64,000 bases of DNA from Metallyticus violacea (taxonomy: Eukaryota; Arthropoda; Insecta; Mantodea; Metallyticidae), in contig CM060833.1 in NCBI GenBank assembly GCA_030762175.1, positions 159,479,501 through 159,543,500 on the forward strand. Reading direction: 5' to 3'. Of the stretch, positions 11,538 through 22,418 are shown piece after piece (positions within the stretch are counted from its first letter, which is position 1; the number at the start of each line of letters is the position of its first letter). Under the pieces are notes generated by a model, which worked only from the letters and a program-made list of their open reading frames with translations, did no database searches and was not told the origin of the DNA. Both the position numbers and the translations under genes were made by a program.

Positions 11538-12314
11538 ATCAAGGGTGAAAAAAAAATATATACACACTTTCAAAGTAGATATCTATTTAATATATTTCAA
11601 AGCTGGACCGAAAAACAACAGTAATGTGTAGTATGATGTTCTGTAAACAGATGTGACTCACATACATTATGATAGCGCTGTACGTGACAGGTAAATCAAC
11701 AATGAACACATTAAGACAAGATTATCGTAAAGGAACAATGAACAAACGAAGCAAGCGAATTCCTTTTGAAGTAACAGTGATTGGCCCAGTGTACCGAAAC
11801 ATGATACGCATGTACGTCTTACCCGCCGTTCATACACTCTATGGAAATGAGGAATTTTACTTCCAACAGGATGTTGCACCAACACATATCACCTAGAGAT
11901 GTACGTGCGTACCTTGATAAGAATCTTCCAAGGCAATGGATAGGACGAAGAGTTCGACTGAGTTTCCACCGCATTCTCCGGATCTAACTCCGTTGGACTT
12001 CTACCCATGGGAAACTCTTAAGGGTGTTATATACCGTAGAAAATCAGCCACATTTGCAGCACTTCGGGAAGAAATTGAAACGCCATGTGCTGCAATCGCT
12101 GAGGACACTTTCGCAAACGTTGCTCAATCAGAAGTTCAACGTACTCAGAAGTGTATCGACGCCGATGGTGGGCATTTTGAGCAACTGTTGCAATTGTAAA
12201 AGTCCAAGATGATTAGAGCTCATCATTTTCTGTTTGTGTGAATTCAGTTTTGTTATGTTAACACAGTTTTTTCTTTGCTTGAAGTGTGTATACATTTTTT
12301 GGCACTTTCTGTAT
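11538..12314 (+). mobile_element. Family T DNA transposon, copy 1
   Basis: Family T is a mariner-like element with inverted ends of the type gggtgccaaaaatgtataca. Here the left end is decayed (aagggtgaaaaaaaaatata) but followed by the family-specific cacacttt...gtagatatctatttaata. The right end reads gtgtgtatacattttttggcac then tttctgta. The first third of the transposase gene is missing, so the copy is internally deleted and non-autonomous. Confidence 0.85.
11745..12199 (+). pseudogene. Family T transposase fragment
   Basis: Two frames must be joined. The first reads ..VIGPVYRNMIRMYVLPAVHTL and then EEFYFQQDVAPTHIT up to a stop near 11896, covering the second catalytic Asp (QQD). The second reads EFPPHSPDLTPLDFYPWETLK and ends CIDADGGHFEQLLQL, covering the third catalytic Asp (LTPLD). 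The N-terminal DNA-binding domain and first catalytic Asp are absent. Product: DDE-superfamily transposase of the DUF4817-associated mariner group. Confidence 0.85.
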
Positions 12315-13484
12315 TGATGATAATAATTTATACTATACTTAGTTATATGTGCAAAATGTTTAAGCAACCGAAAGCGAGTTAACAATAATTATATAATATT
12401 ATAAGTGAGTTTCATACTTATTTATTGTATCCAGAATTAAAAAAGAACATTAATAAAAATTACTATTAATGTCCATTTTTTAATGAATTAATTTGAAGTA
12501 AATGCTTTTTTTTACTGTACTTACAGCTTCATTATATCGGTGGAGATTATTTATTTTGTTTGTCTATTGTTGTTGTTAACGTAGATGGACTTACCATAAG
12601 AAATTTTAGTCCAAGCTGAAAAAGCAAAATTGCCACTATTAAAAAAAAAACTTAATTGATGTTATCCCCCAATCCACAATTTAAGGTGGAAGGGGCTAGC
12701 TGCTCCATTCTAGATATTGATATACGATCGTCTTAAATTAGGTATCTACTCATAATGGAAATAAATAAATGACCGTGTAAAATGTCTAATTCCAATGGGA
12801 TAATAAGATTTAAAATGTTCAAAATTTAAAATTTATTTGTGCCTTACATATACTAAAATCTGCTTCCTACTTCCATACAAATGAATAAATAAATAAATCA
12901 TATATATATATATAGTTTTTATAATTTTATAATGTAGATAAGCCCTTTCTCCTTTATAATGTTCTGCAAGTGCCTAAATATGGTATATATATCATTTATA
13001 TTTATATGTTTTTCAGCAAAAAAATAATAATAAAGTCCTGCAGTAGAGCAATTGTTCTCAACATTTTTAAATCCGTGACCCACTTTGAAGGACATTAAAC
13101 ATTACGGAATCATAAATTAAATTAATGCACTCCAATACAAAAAATAAAAATTGCTCCAATTAAGCTCCAAGAGTAAAATTTTATTAAAACGCTGGCATTT
13201 CTGTGTTTCTTGCTCCATCGGGAGATTTCGCGACCGACTAAATCCCACTCAGGACCCACCAAGTCCGAAATTAAATTATTCATATTTCTAAATGGCACTT
13301 TTCTTTAAGCAAGAAAAATGCAAGAAGAAGAAAAATAAAATATCCAAAATAAGTTACGCATGGAGGTGCTCAGGCAGCTGAGCATGCTTAAGGAAGCATT
13401 CATGAAAGGGAGCATCGCCAGGACCTCTCTCTGTAGATATTTTAAATATAATGATAAGCTTATACTTCGTTCTTTCATAAAACT
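12315..13484. other. AT-rich interval
   Basis: Mostly AT-rich sequence with a short TA run at about 12901-12915. At about 13050-13280, a phrase of the type aacatttttaaatccgtgacccactttgaag resembles decayed hAT-type transposon ends, but I cannot support a call. No gene seen. Confidence 0.4.
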
Positions 13485-13780
13485 ACGAGGTCTGTTCTAT
13501 AAACGATGATCACACTTTTTATTGACAACATAACTTTACTCATTCTCATAACTTTGATAATATTTCTTAACGTAGTCCCCTGTCCCAGCGTTTCTGCCAG
13601 TCTTCATAGACAAGTGAAATTTATGAGACATTTCTATGTACGGCCGTGCATTATCGTGATGCAGCATCCATCTTACTGCACGGAAATGAGGCATTTTGCC
13701 TGTGATGTGGTTTTGCAGTATTTTCAGAACATCTATGTTACAGCTGTGCGTACAGGTAAGACAGGCATTTTTTTAAATAT
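13485..13780 (-). pseudogene. Mariner relic, 3' part with terminal repeat
   Basis: The left terminus ctacgaggtctgttctataa is typical of mariner ends. Minus-strand translation gives a piece resembling EDWQKRWDRG..L (conserved mariner C-terminus) near 13580-13620 and, after an internal deletion, WMLHHDNAR at about 13660-13690, matching the second catalytic Asp motif HDNA. It is interrupted on the right by SINE-A copy 5. Confidence 0.6.
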
Positions 13781-14021
13781 TGTTTAACGCCGGTTTTTAC
13801 TACTGAGGCACCACAGGGGATGGACACTGATGATATATTGGGAAAGGATTTTTTTTAATGAAGGAAACGTTCCAGGTTTAAGTTTAGGGTACCTCCCGGC
13901 ATTTGCTATTTATGAGGACTGAGGAAAACCTGGAAAAACCTCAGTCAGGGAGAACGGTCCAGGCGGGATTCGAACTCCAGACCCCCCGCGCCTTGACGAT
14001 CTCGGCCACCCTTGGCGGTAC
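13781..14021 (-). mobile_element. SINE-A copy 5 (minus strand)
   Basis: Reverse SINE-A from tgtttaacgccggtttttac to cggccacccttggcggt. Part of the head is deleted (the gctcacgagtccg segment is missing). It sits at the edge of a mariner relic. Confidence 0.9.
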
Positions 14022-14766
14022 ACCAAGCGTGAAAACCATTCCTTTAATATGGAAAAATGAGATAACCATAACTTTCCCAGCAGAGGCAAGTTTTTTTTTT
14101 AATGTGTTGGTGATGGTTAAATATTTCCCCTCAGATCTTATCAAGATTGAAATGATGTACCTAAGTTTTATCAGCAGCGATTTACCCTGGGCATTGTTTT
14201 TGCAAACCTGTATATGAATATATTTTTATTTGGGAATTAGCATTTTGCAACCCACCGGTTACAAGCACGTCTCACTTGCAACTTTTTAGTTACCAACATA
14301 TAGGTGCTACTCAGTGAAATTTTCAAAATTTTTGAAATGTTATTCTCTGTCTCATAATAACAGCAGAGGTTTTCTTCTGTTCGAGCACAGCCTAGAGCTG
14401 GGTTCATCTTCCTTTGAAGTAGATTGCCTCCAATCTTTAAGTGTTTTGAACCATTTTCGAGCTATGCTGTAGAGAACAACAAACTCCTGCAACATTGCAT
14501 AGGCCTCAGTTGTTGAAACGAAAGCAAAATCAGAGCAACATACTGTTCGTCACATGTCACCTCGCTTTTGCTGTAGGCGGAAGTGAATATGTTTCAATTT
14601 GCACACCTCTCACAGGTGGGAACCGGAAGCGACAACAATGCAACTAGTACCAAGCATTAAGCTAACAAAATATTGTGAAGTTAAATTTTAGCGTGAGAAA
14701 AAAGGAAAAAAGTTATGATAATTCTTTGTTGAACAGTCCTCGTGTGTGTGTGTGTGTCACAACTTA
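14022..14766. other. Interval, possible further mariner remains
   Basis: Minus-strand reading near 14410-14470 gives MVQNT.RLEAIYFKGR, which is loosely like a mariner C-terminus (EIGGNYFKG), but it is too short for a firm call. A (GT)n run lies at 14742-14757. Confidence 0.3.
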
Positions 14767-15560
14767 AGTGCCAGGAATTGAGAGCATCGGATCTATTTTG
14801 AAAGAATGTCACGATACTTTATTAATGTATCCATCTTTAACTGATTTTTGTAAATTTGTATCTCGCCTTACTTTTAGAACACCCCCTAACCTTAAAAGTA
14901 TATTTCCCCCAAACCTATCTCCTTCGAATTTACCACATCCCTTCTGGCTCATATCCTTGCTAACGCCGTAAATGTAAAACCTGTGCGCTAATTATGCCTT
15001 GCCATTCATTCCACAGCCCTAATTTATCCAGAGAATTTGCCATTTCTTCATTTGCTACTTGTTCTTCCAAGAACGTCGTATATATGTTATCTTGTAAGCT
15101 TTGCAAAGCATTTTATATTGGTTTAACTTCTACTGTTGTTTCGCTACGTATCAACAATCATAGAGGTTCTGTTAAAACCAAGTCTCCCTTGCCGGTTGCC
15201 CAACATGCCTTATCTCACTGTAAGGATTTTGATGATGCTTTTAATCTAACTCTTATTGATGCGTTACCGACTCTTACTCAGAGATAGAGGAATGGCAGCT
15301 ATATTTTTGCATTAAGAGCGTATACCACCTGGTTTAAATCTTACGAATTAATATATTTTATATTATCTCTCTCTCACTCACTCACTCTTGTTGCTTGTTT
15401 ATCTATTTCCATGCATTACGTTAACTTCGATATTCAGTATTTATTTTTACTACGTTCACTTGTCTTCTTGCCTAAGGACACGAGCTGTTCGAAATATTGT
15501 GATAGTAAATCTGTGACTTTTCAAGTGTTTTATCCTTTTACTTCATATCTAGTTATAGAT
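14767..15560 (+). pseudogene. Penelope-like retroelement, 3' part with GIY-YIG endonuclease
   Basis: Plus-strand translation shows the typical C-terminal half of a Penelope-like element. A linker SIGSILKECHDTLLMYPSL then LTFRTPPNL (14780-14905) is followed, in another frame, by the Cys motif CKTC (about 14967). Then comes the GIY-YIG core NVVYMLSCKLCKAFYIGL with RINNHRG (15066-15160), and after frame changes the characteristic ending ERIPPGLNLTN near 15320-15350. The reverse transcriptase domain is absent. Such elements use the endonuclease to prime insertion. This copy is 5'-truncated and frameshifted. Confidence 0.85.
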
Positions 15561-15590
15561 GTGTGTGTGTGTGTTTGCGTGCGTGTATGC
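15555..15590. repeat. (TG)n-rich microsatellite
   Basis: gatgtgtgtgtgtgtgtttg followed by imperfect TG/CG units, just after the Penelope-like remnant. Confidence 0.85.
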
Positions 15591-15791
15591 CTGCGCATTT
15601 ATGTTATTAATTAATCATAGTTCTTTTCCAATTTTTTACCAATTCCTAAATGGGTACTGAACTAAAGGTTAGTGGACTTTGGGCTATCAAATAAAAGAAA
15701 ACATCAAGTTGTTTCTCATAAATGTTTTATATGTACATCTTGTGTAATGGAACAGAGATTCAGGGAATAATTAATTTCTGACCATACATCG

Positions 15792-16041
15792 TTTTTTTTT
15801 TATTGATTTATTTATGGACGCTCTTTAACATCTCAGGTCATCAGCGTTCCATTCTATTCAGGGCGTGAAATGGCCGACAAATTTTGCTCAGAGGCCTCTC
15901 TTTCAGGCTTGAGGTTCTTTTTCGTGCCGTAAATGTACGACACGGGACCCTCGGCTTTACTTCCCTTCCGAAGGAAGCCATACTTAGGATTTTTACGCCC
16001 GAAAAAATCCATCGGTCCTGATCGGGTTCGAACCCGCGATC
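15792..16041 (-). mobile_element. SINE-B copy 6, truncated at its 5' head
   Basis: Reverse SINE-B beginning with a T run and tattgatttatttatggacg, stopping inside the tRNA head after cgaacccgcgatc, so the first ~45 nt of the head are lacking. A perfect 10-bp repeat ccatacatcg (15782-15791 and 16042-16051) flanks it, showing that it inserted in this truncated form. Confidence 0.95.
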
Positions 16042-16051
16042 CCATACATCG

Positions 16052-16735
16052 TGGTTACAACTACTTTGGTGATACAAATCGCAGTTCCATCAAATTAGGT
16101 TGGAAAGAAGGAACTCAAACATTTTTCTTCGCGTACATACGTCTCCAAACAAGACAGTCAGCATTAGTCAGTGGCGATCTTGGGGAGATCAAAGCCGCAT
16201 CAGCGCTGGCTATGCGCTCTATCCAATGCTGACAAAATGTCATACAATAATCATGGATCAAATGATGGCATATGGTGGGACACCACCTTTCTGAAAACTA
16301 TAATCGTCAAACTGCGTGATCAGTAACTACTGTAACATATCGAGATACGCCAATTCGGTTCCGCTTACCTCGCGGAAGAAAAACGGCCTGTACACCTTCT
16401 CCTTTGACAATCCACAGAGCACATTAACGTCGATGTTCCTGAGCTACTTGATGGATATGAAAGTTCATGTTACCGAATAAGTGATAAGTTACTTCAGTCG
16501 CTAAACTATCAACTTCAGGACAGACTCGTGTTTTCTCACGGAACTGTTCCCGAGTTGCCTTACTGCTTGACCTGGGTAAAATTCTCCGTACTACTACTTG
16601 AGATATTTCCAGCTATAAGTAGTCACGGATTGTTGACTTACGAGGACTCCGCCTTCTTCACCGTCTCGTCAGAAGGAACAGGTTGTCTAGAGTGCTTTTT
16701 CGAGCACATACAACCTTCTTCTTAAAACAGCTTTT
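16052..16735 (-). pseudogene. Mariner-like (DUF4817-type) transposase relic
   Basis: Minus-strand translation with frame changes gives, in order, CTGRFFFREV then ELAYLDML (about 16330-16410), FQKGGVPPY (about 16270-16295) and a piece resembling SPRSPLTNADCLVWRRMYAKK (about 16100-16190). These line up with the family blocks (V.G.FFF...T.LDML, FQQDGAPPH and PPRSPDLTPLDFFLWGYVK). The conserved aspartates are lost. SINE-B copy 6 truncates or borders its C-terminal side. Confidence 0.6.
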
Positions 16736-17164
16736 ATCAAGTCTTTATGCTGTTGCGCGTTGGTGTTTTATTTCCATATTCGTGTTTAATGTTAGCTATA
16801 CTATCACCACAGTATTTGTTTTTTGCCTAATCCAACACACAAAACTTGTTCTCCTTTCCGAGACCGCCGGTTTTGCTTGCATTTGTACCCTGGCTGAGCC
16901 CGGTGACCTAGTTTAGAGAAGAGAGGTACCCTTGAGAATTTATCTCTCGTTTGATATCTGGAAAAATACTTTTTCTCCTTTCATTATCCGGTAGTGAATA
17001 ATACAGCTAAGAAATAATGATTAGCTCTGTATATATAGAATGCAAACTACCGCATTTATTTCTTTAACTTAAACCATAACCCATTTATAGGCCTGCTTCC
17101 TAGTCTCCCTATCATTTCATCTTTGATAAACGCTGGTTTGGAGAAATTAGGATGTTTTTTTTAA
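16736..17164. other. Interval without recognised gene
   Basis: The plus-strand frame 16683-16916 is hydrophobic at its N-terminal half but lacks any family motif. I see no feature. Confidence 0.4.
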
Positions 17165-17428
17165 TGGTGTTTAACGCCCGTTTTTACCACTGAGGCACCA
17201 CAGGCGGTGGACACTGATATGAGAGGAAATGATAAATTGGGAAAGAGTACTCTTTTTTAGAAAGGAAACGTTCCAGGCAAGTTTTAGGGTACATCCGCGA
17301 CATTTGCTATCTATGAGAACTCTGGTATAAAACCTCAGTAAGGGAGGACGGTCCTGGTGGGATTCGAATCCCAGACCTCCCGCTCACGAGTCTGCGTCTT
17401 AACGACCTCGGTCACCCTTGGGGGTAGG
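17165..17428 (-). mobile_element. SINE-A copy 6 (minus strand)
   Basis: Reverse SINE-A from ggtgtttaacgcccgttttt to cggtcacccttgggggt. The body shows a small deletion (gagaactctggtataaaacc). No clear target repeat. Confidence 0.92.
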
Positions 17429-17792
17429 TAGAGCCATAGGCCAAACCATGATTCGATTTACAAAGATTCTTAACGCAATTTGAAAGCATACATTTACATA
17501 AAAATTGTAGAATTACATTACACATCATTCAAACACTCTTGATTCACTAAACTTAGATAAACATTCTAAAATATCGCATTATATTTAAAAATTGTTATAA
17601 AATAATCATCACAACAGGAATAAGAAAAGTTGTTTTTGAGTGTTATGTATTATACAACTGAAGTAATTTAGCACAATTTACAGAAGATGCACAAAATAAA
17701 GCTACACCATTATTTTGAGGGCATTTTATTAATTACTTATTTTTCTAGGTATAATAAGCAATATAGTAAGAAATGGACAGCTTTTTAGGTAT

Positions 17793-18047
17793 GAATGAAT
17801 GGTGTTTAACGCCCGTTTTTACTACAGAGGCACCACAGGCGGTGGACAGTGATGATACATGAAATGATGTATTGGGAAAGGATTTATTTTTAGGAAGGAA
17901 ACGTTTCCGGCTTAAGTTTAGTGTACCTCCCCGGCATTTGCCATCCTGAGGAAAACCTGGAAAAAACCTCAATCAGGAAGGACGGTTCTGGCGGGATCCT
18001 CCCGCTCACGGGTCCACGCTTTAACGACCTCGGGCACTCGTGGCGGT
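17793..18047 (-). mobile_element. SINE-A copy 7 (minus strand)
   Basis: Reverse SINE-A from ggtgtttaacgcccgttttt to actcgtggcggt. A 14-bp direct repeat with one mismatch, agctttttaggtat (17779-17792) and agctttttaagtat (18048-18061), marks the insertion. The gaatgaat after the left repeat represents the tail of the element. Confidence 0.95.
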
Positions 18048-18061
18048 AGCTTTTTAAGTAT

Positions 18062-18933
18062 ATACACTTAAGACTTTTTCCTCTGTGCCTTAGTGAGGTT
18101 TTGTCGTTACTTATTTTGATGTTTACATAATTTATTAAACCTTAATAATAATAATGAAATAAATACTCATTTTGTGAAAGGACACACTTTTAAATGTGTA
18201 ATTCTTTTATGTTTATTATACACTATGAAAATAACCTACCTAAGTTCATAATGTTACTTTGAACTACCTTCACAGTTTTTCCTTAGCACCTTATACTGAC
18301 CCTGTCACTATTTAAAGAGGCAAATATATTGGCCAACATTAGGTATCAGCATTTCCTTTGCATTTGTTCTTAACAGGTCAGACGTTACATTTTTCATATG
18401 CATATTATTCTTGGTTCAAAATTAACAGATCACGCTGTTCGTATTGTTTTTGTCTTTGTCTACAAAACTTCTAATCAACGCATTTTGTTTAGTATTCATA
18501 CATTAAACCGGTGGTGAATAGGGGATTGCAGATTTGTAAATATCATCAGAAAGTAGAACCCTTCCATAGGGCAGCAGGGTTAGGAATGTGAAACAAGACT
18601 CTTAACCGACTGTATGACAAGACGAGCCTCTGAAATATGCGGCAACAGCAAGCACAGCAGAAATATGAGGGTAGCTCTAGTAAAGGGAATAGAGAGTATT
18701 TCAAGCATATAAAGCTTTTCGTAACATCTCGGCCTATAATACTCACGGCAGTTACGGTATCATGACTAAATATTTAAAGGGGATCCAAACATGCATTGAA
18801 ATTTAGCCAGCCTTGGTTTCTATGGAAATATAGGGTTATAAATAGACTGCGGTGCTAATTTTCAGGTTGTGACAGGTCCCCACAACCACGCATGCCCAAG
18901 AGTAAATGCCTTTACATAATGTAAATAGTAATA

Positions 18934-18976
<43 letters not shown>

Positions 18977-19612
18977 TTATACTAGCAAACTGGTACATTT
19001 CATGGTACGAAAATGTATTCACGGTTTCCTGGACGTTTGACTCTATGACAATAAGGAAAAGATTACCTTTTGTGCGCTTTTGTGTTTCTTCTGCTGGTAA
19101 TGGCTATAGTGATGGATCTCTCCACTATAAGAAAGCTAAGTGCATACAATAGATCCTTTTTGTATCTCAGTTGCTGAAGATGCTTCAAAATTCGTTGAAG
19201 GTAGAAGGGGGAACAGGTGTCGGCGATAAAATCTTCACATCGTGTGATCGGGAACTCTCCAATATGGCGTCAAAGAGGCCATGAATTTAAAATAGCCGCG
19301 TTTGGCAGCTCAACAACTCATCAATTATATTTAAATATTTCAAAGGCTCTGGATAGCCGTGGGCGCTGTGCTGTAAACCCCACGTAACGCTTTGAAACTA
19401 GGTGATGAGGTTTGGATTTCATGTATAAGGAGAAGCAAATCTAACAAAGCCCCTTTTTCGTTTTTCTACCACATGGCAGCTACAGTTCCGATCAGGAAGT
19501 TCAGGCTGTATAGCGCTTCTCAGTATTACGTTAGGTTCATTCACATATACGTTCTTCAGTTACAACTCGCTCAGTCATACATACGTTACGCTCGTTCTCT
19601 GATTTTTTTTTT
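18062..19612. other. Interval without recognised gene
   Basis: AT-rich sequence. Frames on the minus strand at 18546-18746 and the plus strand at 19392-19619 are unrecognised. A long TA array is listed separately. No transposon ends found. Confidence 0.45.
18939..18972. repeat. (TA)n microsatellite
   Basis: About 16 TA units. Confidence 0.95.
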
Positions 19613-19781
19613 TGATTAGTGTTTAACGTCTATTTTTTACTACTAGGCATCACAGGGAGTGGACACTGATGATGCATGAGATGCAATGATATATTGGGAA
19701 AGGATTTTTTTAAAGGAAGGAAACGTTCCAGGTCTCAGTTTAGGGTACCTCCCCGGCATTTGCCATTTATGAGGACTGAGT
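19613..19781 (-). mobile_element. SINE-A copy 8, 5'-truncated (minus strand)
   Basis: Only the 3' two-thirds is present: tail gtttaacgtctattttttac through catttatgaggactgag, then unrelated sequence. The tRNA head is missing, which is typical of incomplete reverse transcription or later deletion. Confidence 0.9.
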
Positions 19782-21855
19782 TCTTATCGGAGTAGGTTTG
19801 CTAAGACTGTGCAAGAGTGAAAGAAAGAAATAAAACATTCAAGACGCAACGGCGGCCCAGAAGTGTAAAAAGACATAAAACAATTATTAATAAATCGTGT
19901 CAATTACATCCTACGAGTTTCTGTGTAAGACCATGCCCTTTCCCGTTGACACGAACGTGTTACGAAACCCCAGAAAAATCCCGAAGTCATGCTGAACAAC
20001 TAGACACGGCACAGACGTCAGTTCGAGGAGCACACCGTGAGAAGAAGAGGTTTACTTCAATTTTAATTACTACAACCTAACTGATCAAACAATCAATTAA
20101 TTCCTCTCCTTCACCGTCATTAATTAATAACCTTACACTTTCTAATTCACTTCCTAATTAAGAACAATTTCCAGTACCTCATTTTTTGAAAACCGCCGGC
20201 AGATTGTTTGCTTTCATCAGTCCCTTATGCAAACCTTTCCTATTGTCCACACCATTCTGGTATCATCATTTTCTTGATCTCCAATATACATTTATAACCA
20301 CATCTTTTTATTAAATATAAAGCATTAAAAATTTAACTAAACTTTACCTTGGAATCGTGAGATCTATTTGCTGAAACGTGTTTTTATAAACTGCGCATCT
20401 TTTAATCCAGCAATAGATTCTTTCCCTTTTCCTCGTTAATATTTGTACTTTTTGTTTGAGACCAACATTTGCTTTAGCATTTGCCAAGGGTGAGTAATTT
20501 AATTTTCAACCTTGCGCCACAAATCTTCGAAGAAATAAAATTCACTACGCTGGCATCTTTCAAAATATTATTTATACTAAAGATTTAGCACAAAGATTTT
20601 CTTGGTATATTAAGAAGTGGTATTGGATTACAGAAACATCTTCTATTTTTAATGCTTCCACTTTAATCAGCCTTTCTCGCTTTCCTTCGAACGCCAGAGA
20701 GCAGTAAGTTTTATAAATTCCAAGCCAGAGGAGTCAATTCACGTTTTCATTGAGATCTTTTATTATATAATTGCCTTTTATTGACGTTTAAGAGGGAAAA
20801 GAGTGGCTAATTCTTCCTTTATATTGAGTTCTTTATCAATGCCTCCTTCGAGTATTGCTAATTAGAAGCATAACTCTTGTCGAACTGCAAGGTTAAGAAG
20901 TAAACATTTGTGACTCGTCGTTTTAAAACTGTCCAACAGATAAGTACTTATTTATGTATGTATGCGGAGAGCTACAGTCTGTTGGGATAAGCTGTGCTTT
21001 TTGTTGCAATATATATATATAGATATATATATACTCAGTACATATTTTCAAACCGTTTTTATATCAAAACTGGTCCTCCGAAAATGGCTTTGATTTATTT
21101 CATTTCTATGCATTTCCGCCTCTGCACAGCTCGCTCGATAAGCTATTGGAACTGAGAAGACACATTCGTAAATCATGCATGCTATCTCGAAATTTTTTCA
21201 TTTTTTTTTTTTAATTTCAAACACTTTGTCATAACAAAATTGACTCCCAAGTTTATCGTGAGAAAGCATTTTGATGCCATGTTGTCGCGTAATATTATGA
21301 AACAACTTCATTTTTAATAAATAAGCACTAACTAATCACTTTATTTGAAATGACATTGCCTTCGTTTGGATTTTTTTTCCCTTTCTTGCTACCAGATTTA
21401 GATGATATTGTCTGCTTTTGTTAACAATTAAAATTAATAGCGTAGCATCCACTCAGTATAACTGCAGTGAAAAACAAACGCATAACCTCTCACAAACAAT
21501 GTCGCAGCGCGAGAGAACAACTCCAACAGAAAGGTACACATGGAAACAGCAGCGTGGTTAGCGGTGTCTAAATAATGGTATTTGAAGTTGCAGTACACTC
21601 CGTTAAAATTTTCACGTAGAATTTTCCCTGCTTCTCTCTTCAAGGATGGCAGTAGGTTATATTTGTTACTTCTTAACACAAACGACTATAAAACAGTATG
21701 TTAGGAGGAATTTAAAATTACTGGAAAAATCCTCCCATAGTTTTAAATTCACATTTTTAACAATTTTGTTTTATTTTGGAATTTAATTAGTGTACAAACG
21801 TGACTTGGGATACACGAGCTCTGATAGAGGGCCGCAGGCTGAACACTCATGATCA
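19782..21855. other. Interval without recognised gene
   Basis: An 87-codon frame at 19817-20080 (plus; lysine/arginine-rich start) and an 81-codon frame at 21434-21679 (minus) show no known motif. A short TA array is at about 21008-21032. The rest is AT-rich sequence without visible structure. Confidence 0.45.
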
Positions 21856-22319
21856 GAGCCCGGGAGTGTGACAATTTACTTTTCTATCTGGGTGGATATA
21901 TTTAAGAATCGGATAGAAATGGCCAATGTTTCTGTACATTTGGGGATCGCCACGGTGGGCGAGGTTGTTAAGGCGCGGACTCATGAGCGGTTCGAATCCC
22001 GCCAGGACCGTCCTCTCTGACTAAGGTTTCTTTCCCGGTTTTTTTTCAGTCATAAATGCAAATGCCGGGGAGGTACCCTAAACTTAGACCTGGAACGTTT
22101 CCTTCCTTAAAAAATTCTTTCCCAATATATCATTTCATCTCATGTATCATCAGTGTCCACCGCCTATGATTCCTCTGTAGTTAAAACGGGCGTTAAACAC
22201 ACACAAAAAAAAAAGAAAAAAAAAAAAAGGAGCCCGGAAGTTTGGCTGCTTCCTTTTCTGTCTGGGTGGACATATTTAAGAGTCAGATAGAAATGAGCAT
22301 GTTTCTGTGCATTTGGGGT
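21856..22319. repeat. ~90-bp direct duplication flanking a SINE-A
   Basis: The block 21856-21946 (agcccgggagtg ... tctgtacatttgggg) recurs at 22229-22319 (agcccggaagtt ... tctgtgcatttgggg) with scattered substitutions. The shared landmarks ctatctgggtgga, atatttaaga and tagaaatg keep the same order. SINE-A copy 9 lies exactly between the two. At about 90 bp this is far too long for an ordinary SINE target repeat, so a pre-existing tandem duplication is the likelier origin. Confidence 0.85.
21947..22228 (+). mobile_element. SINE-A copy 9
   Basis: Forward SINE-A: head atcgccacggtgggcgaggt, B box ggttcgaatcc, tail acgggcgttaaacacacac and a broken A run (aaaaaaaaaagaaaa type). A 10-nt deletion precedes the B box. 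Confidence 0.92.
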
Positions 22320-22381
22320 CAGTAGGACCAGTTTTTATTTTTGTCTATTTTGGTTTCTGTTGCCTATTTTAAGTCTTAAAA

Positions 22382-22418
<37 letters not shown>

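Noticed and set aside
13050..13280. hAT-like transposon end
   Set aside because: Only a loose resemblance to a common phrase near hAT ends; no inverted partner or 8-bp target repeat found.
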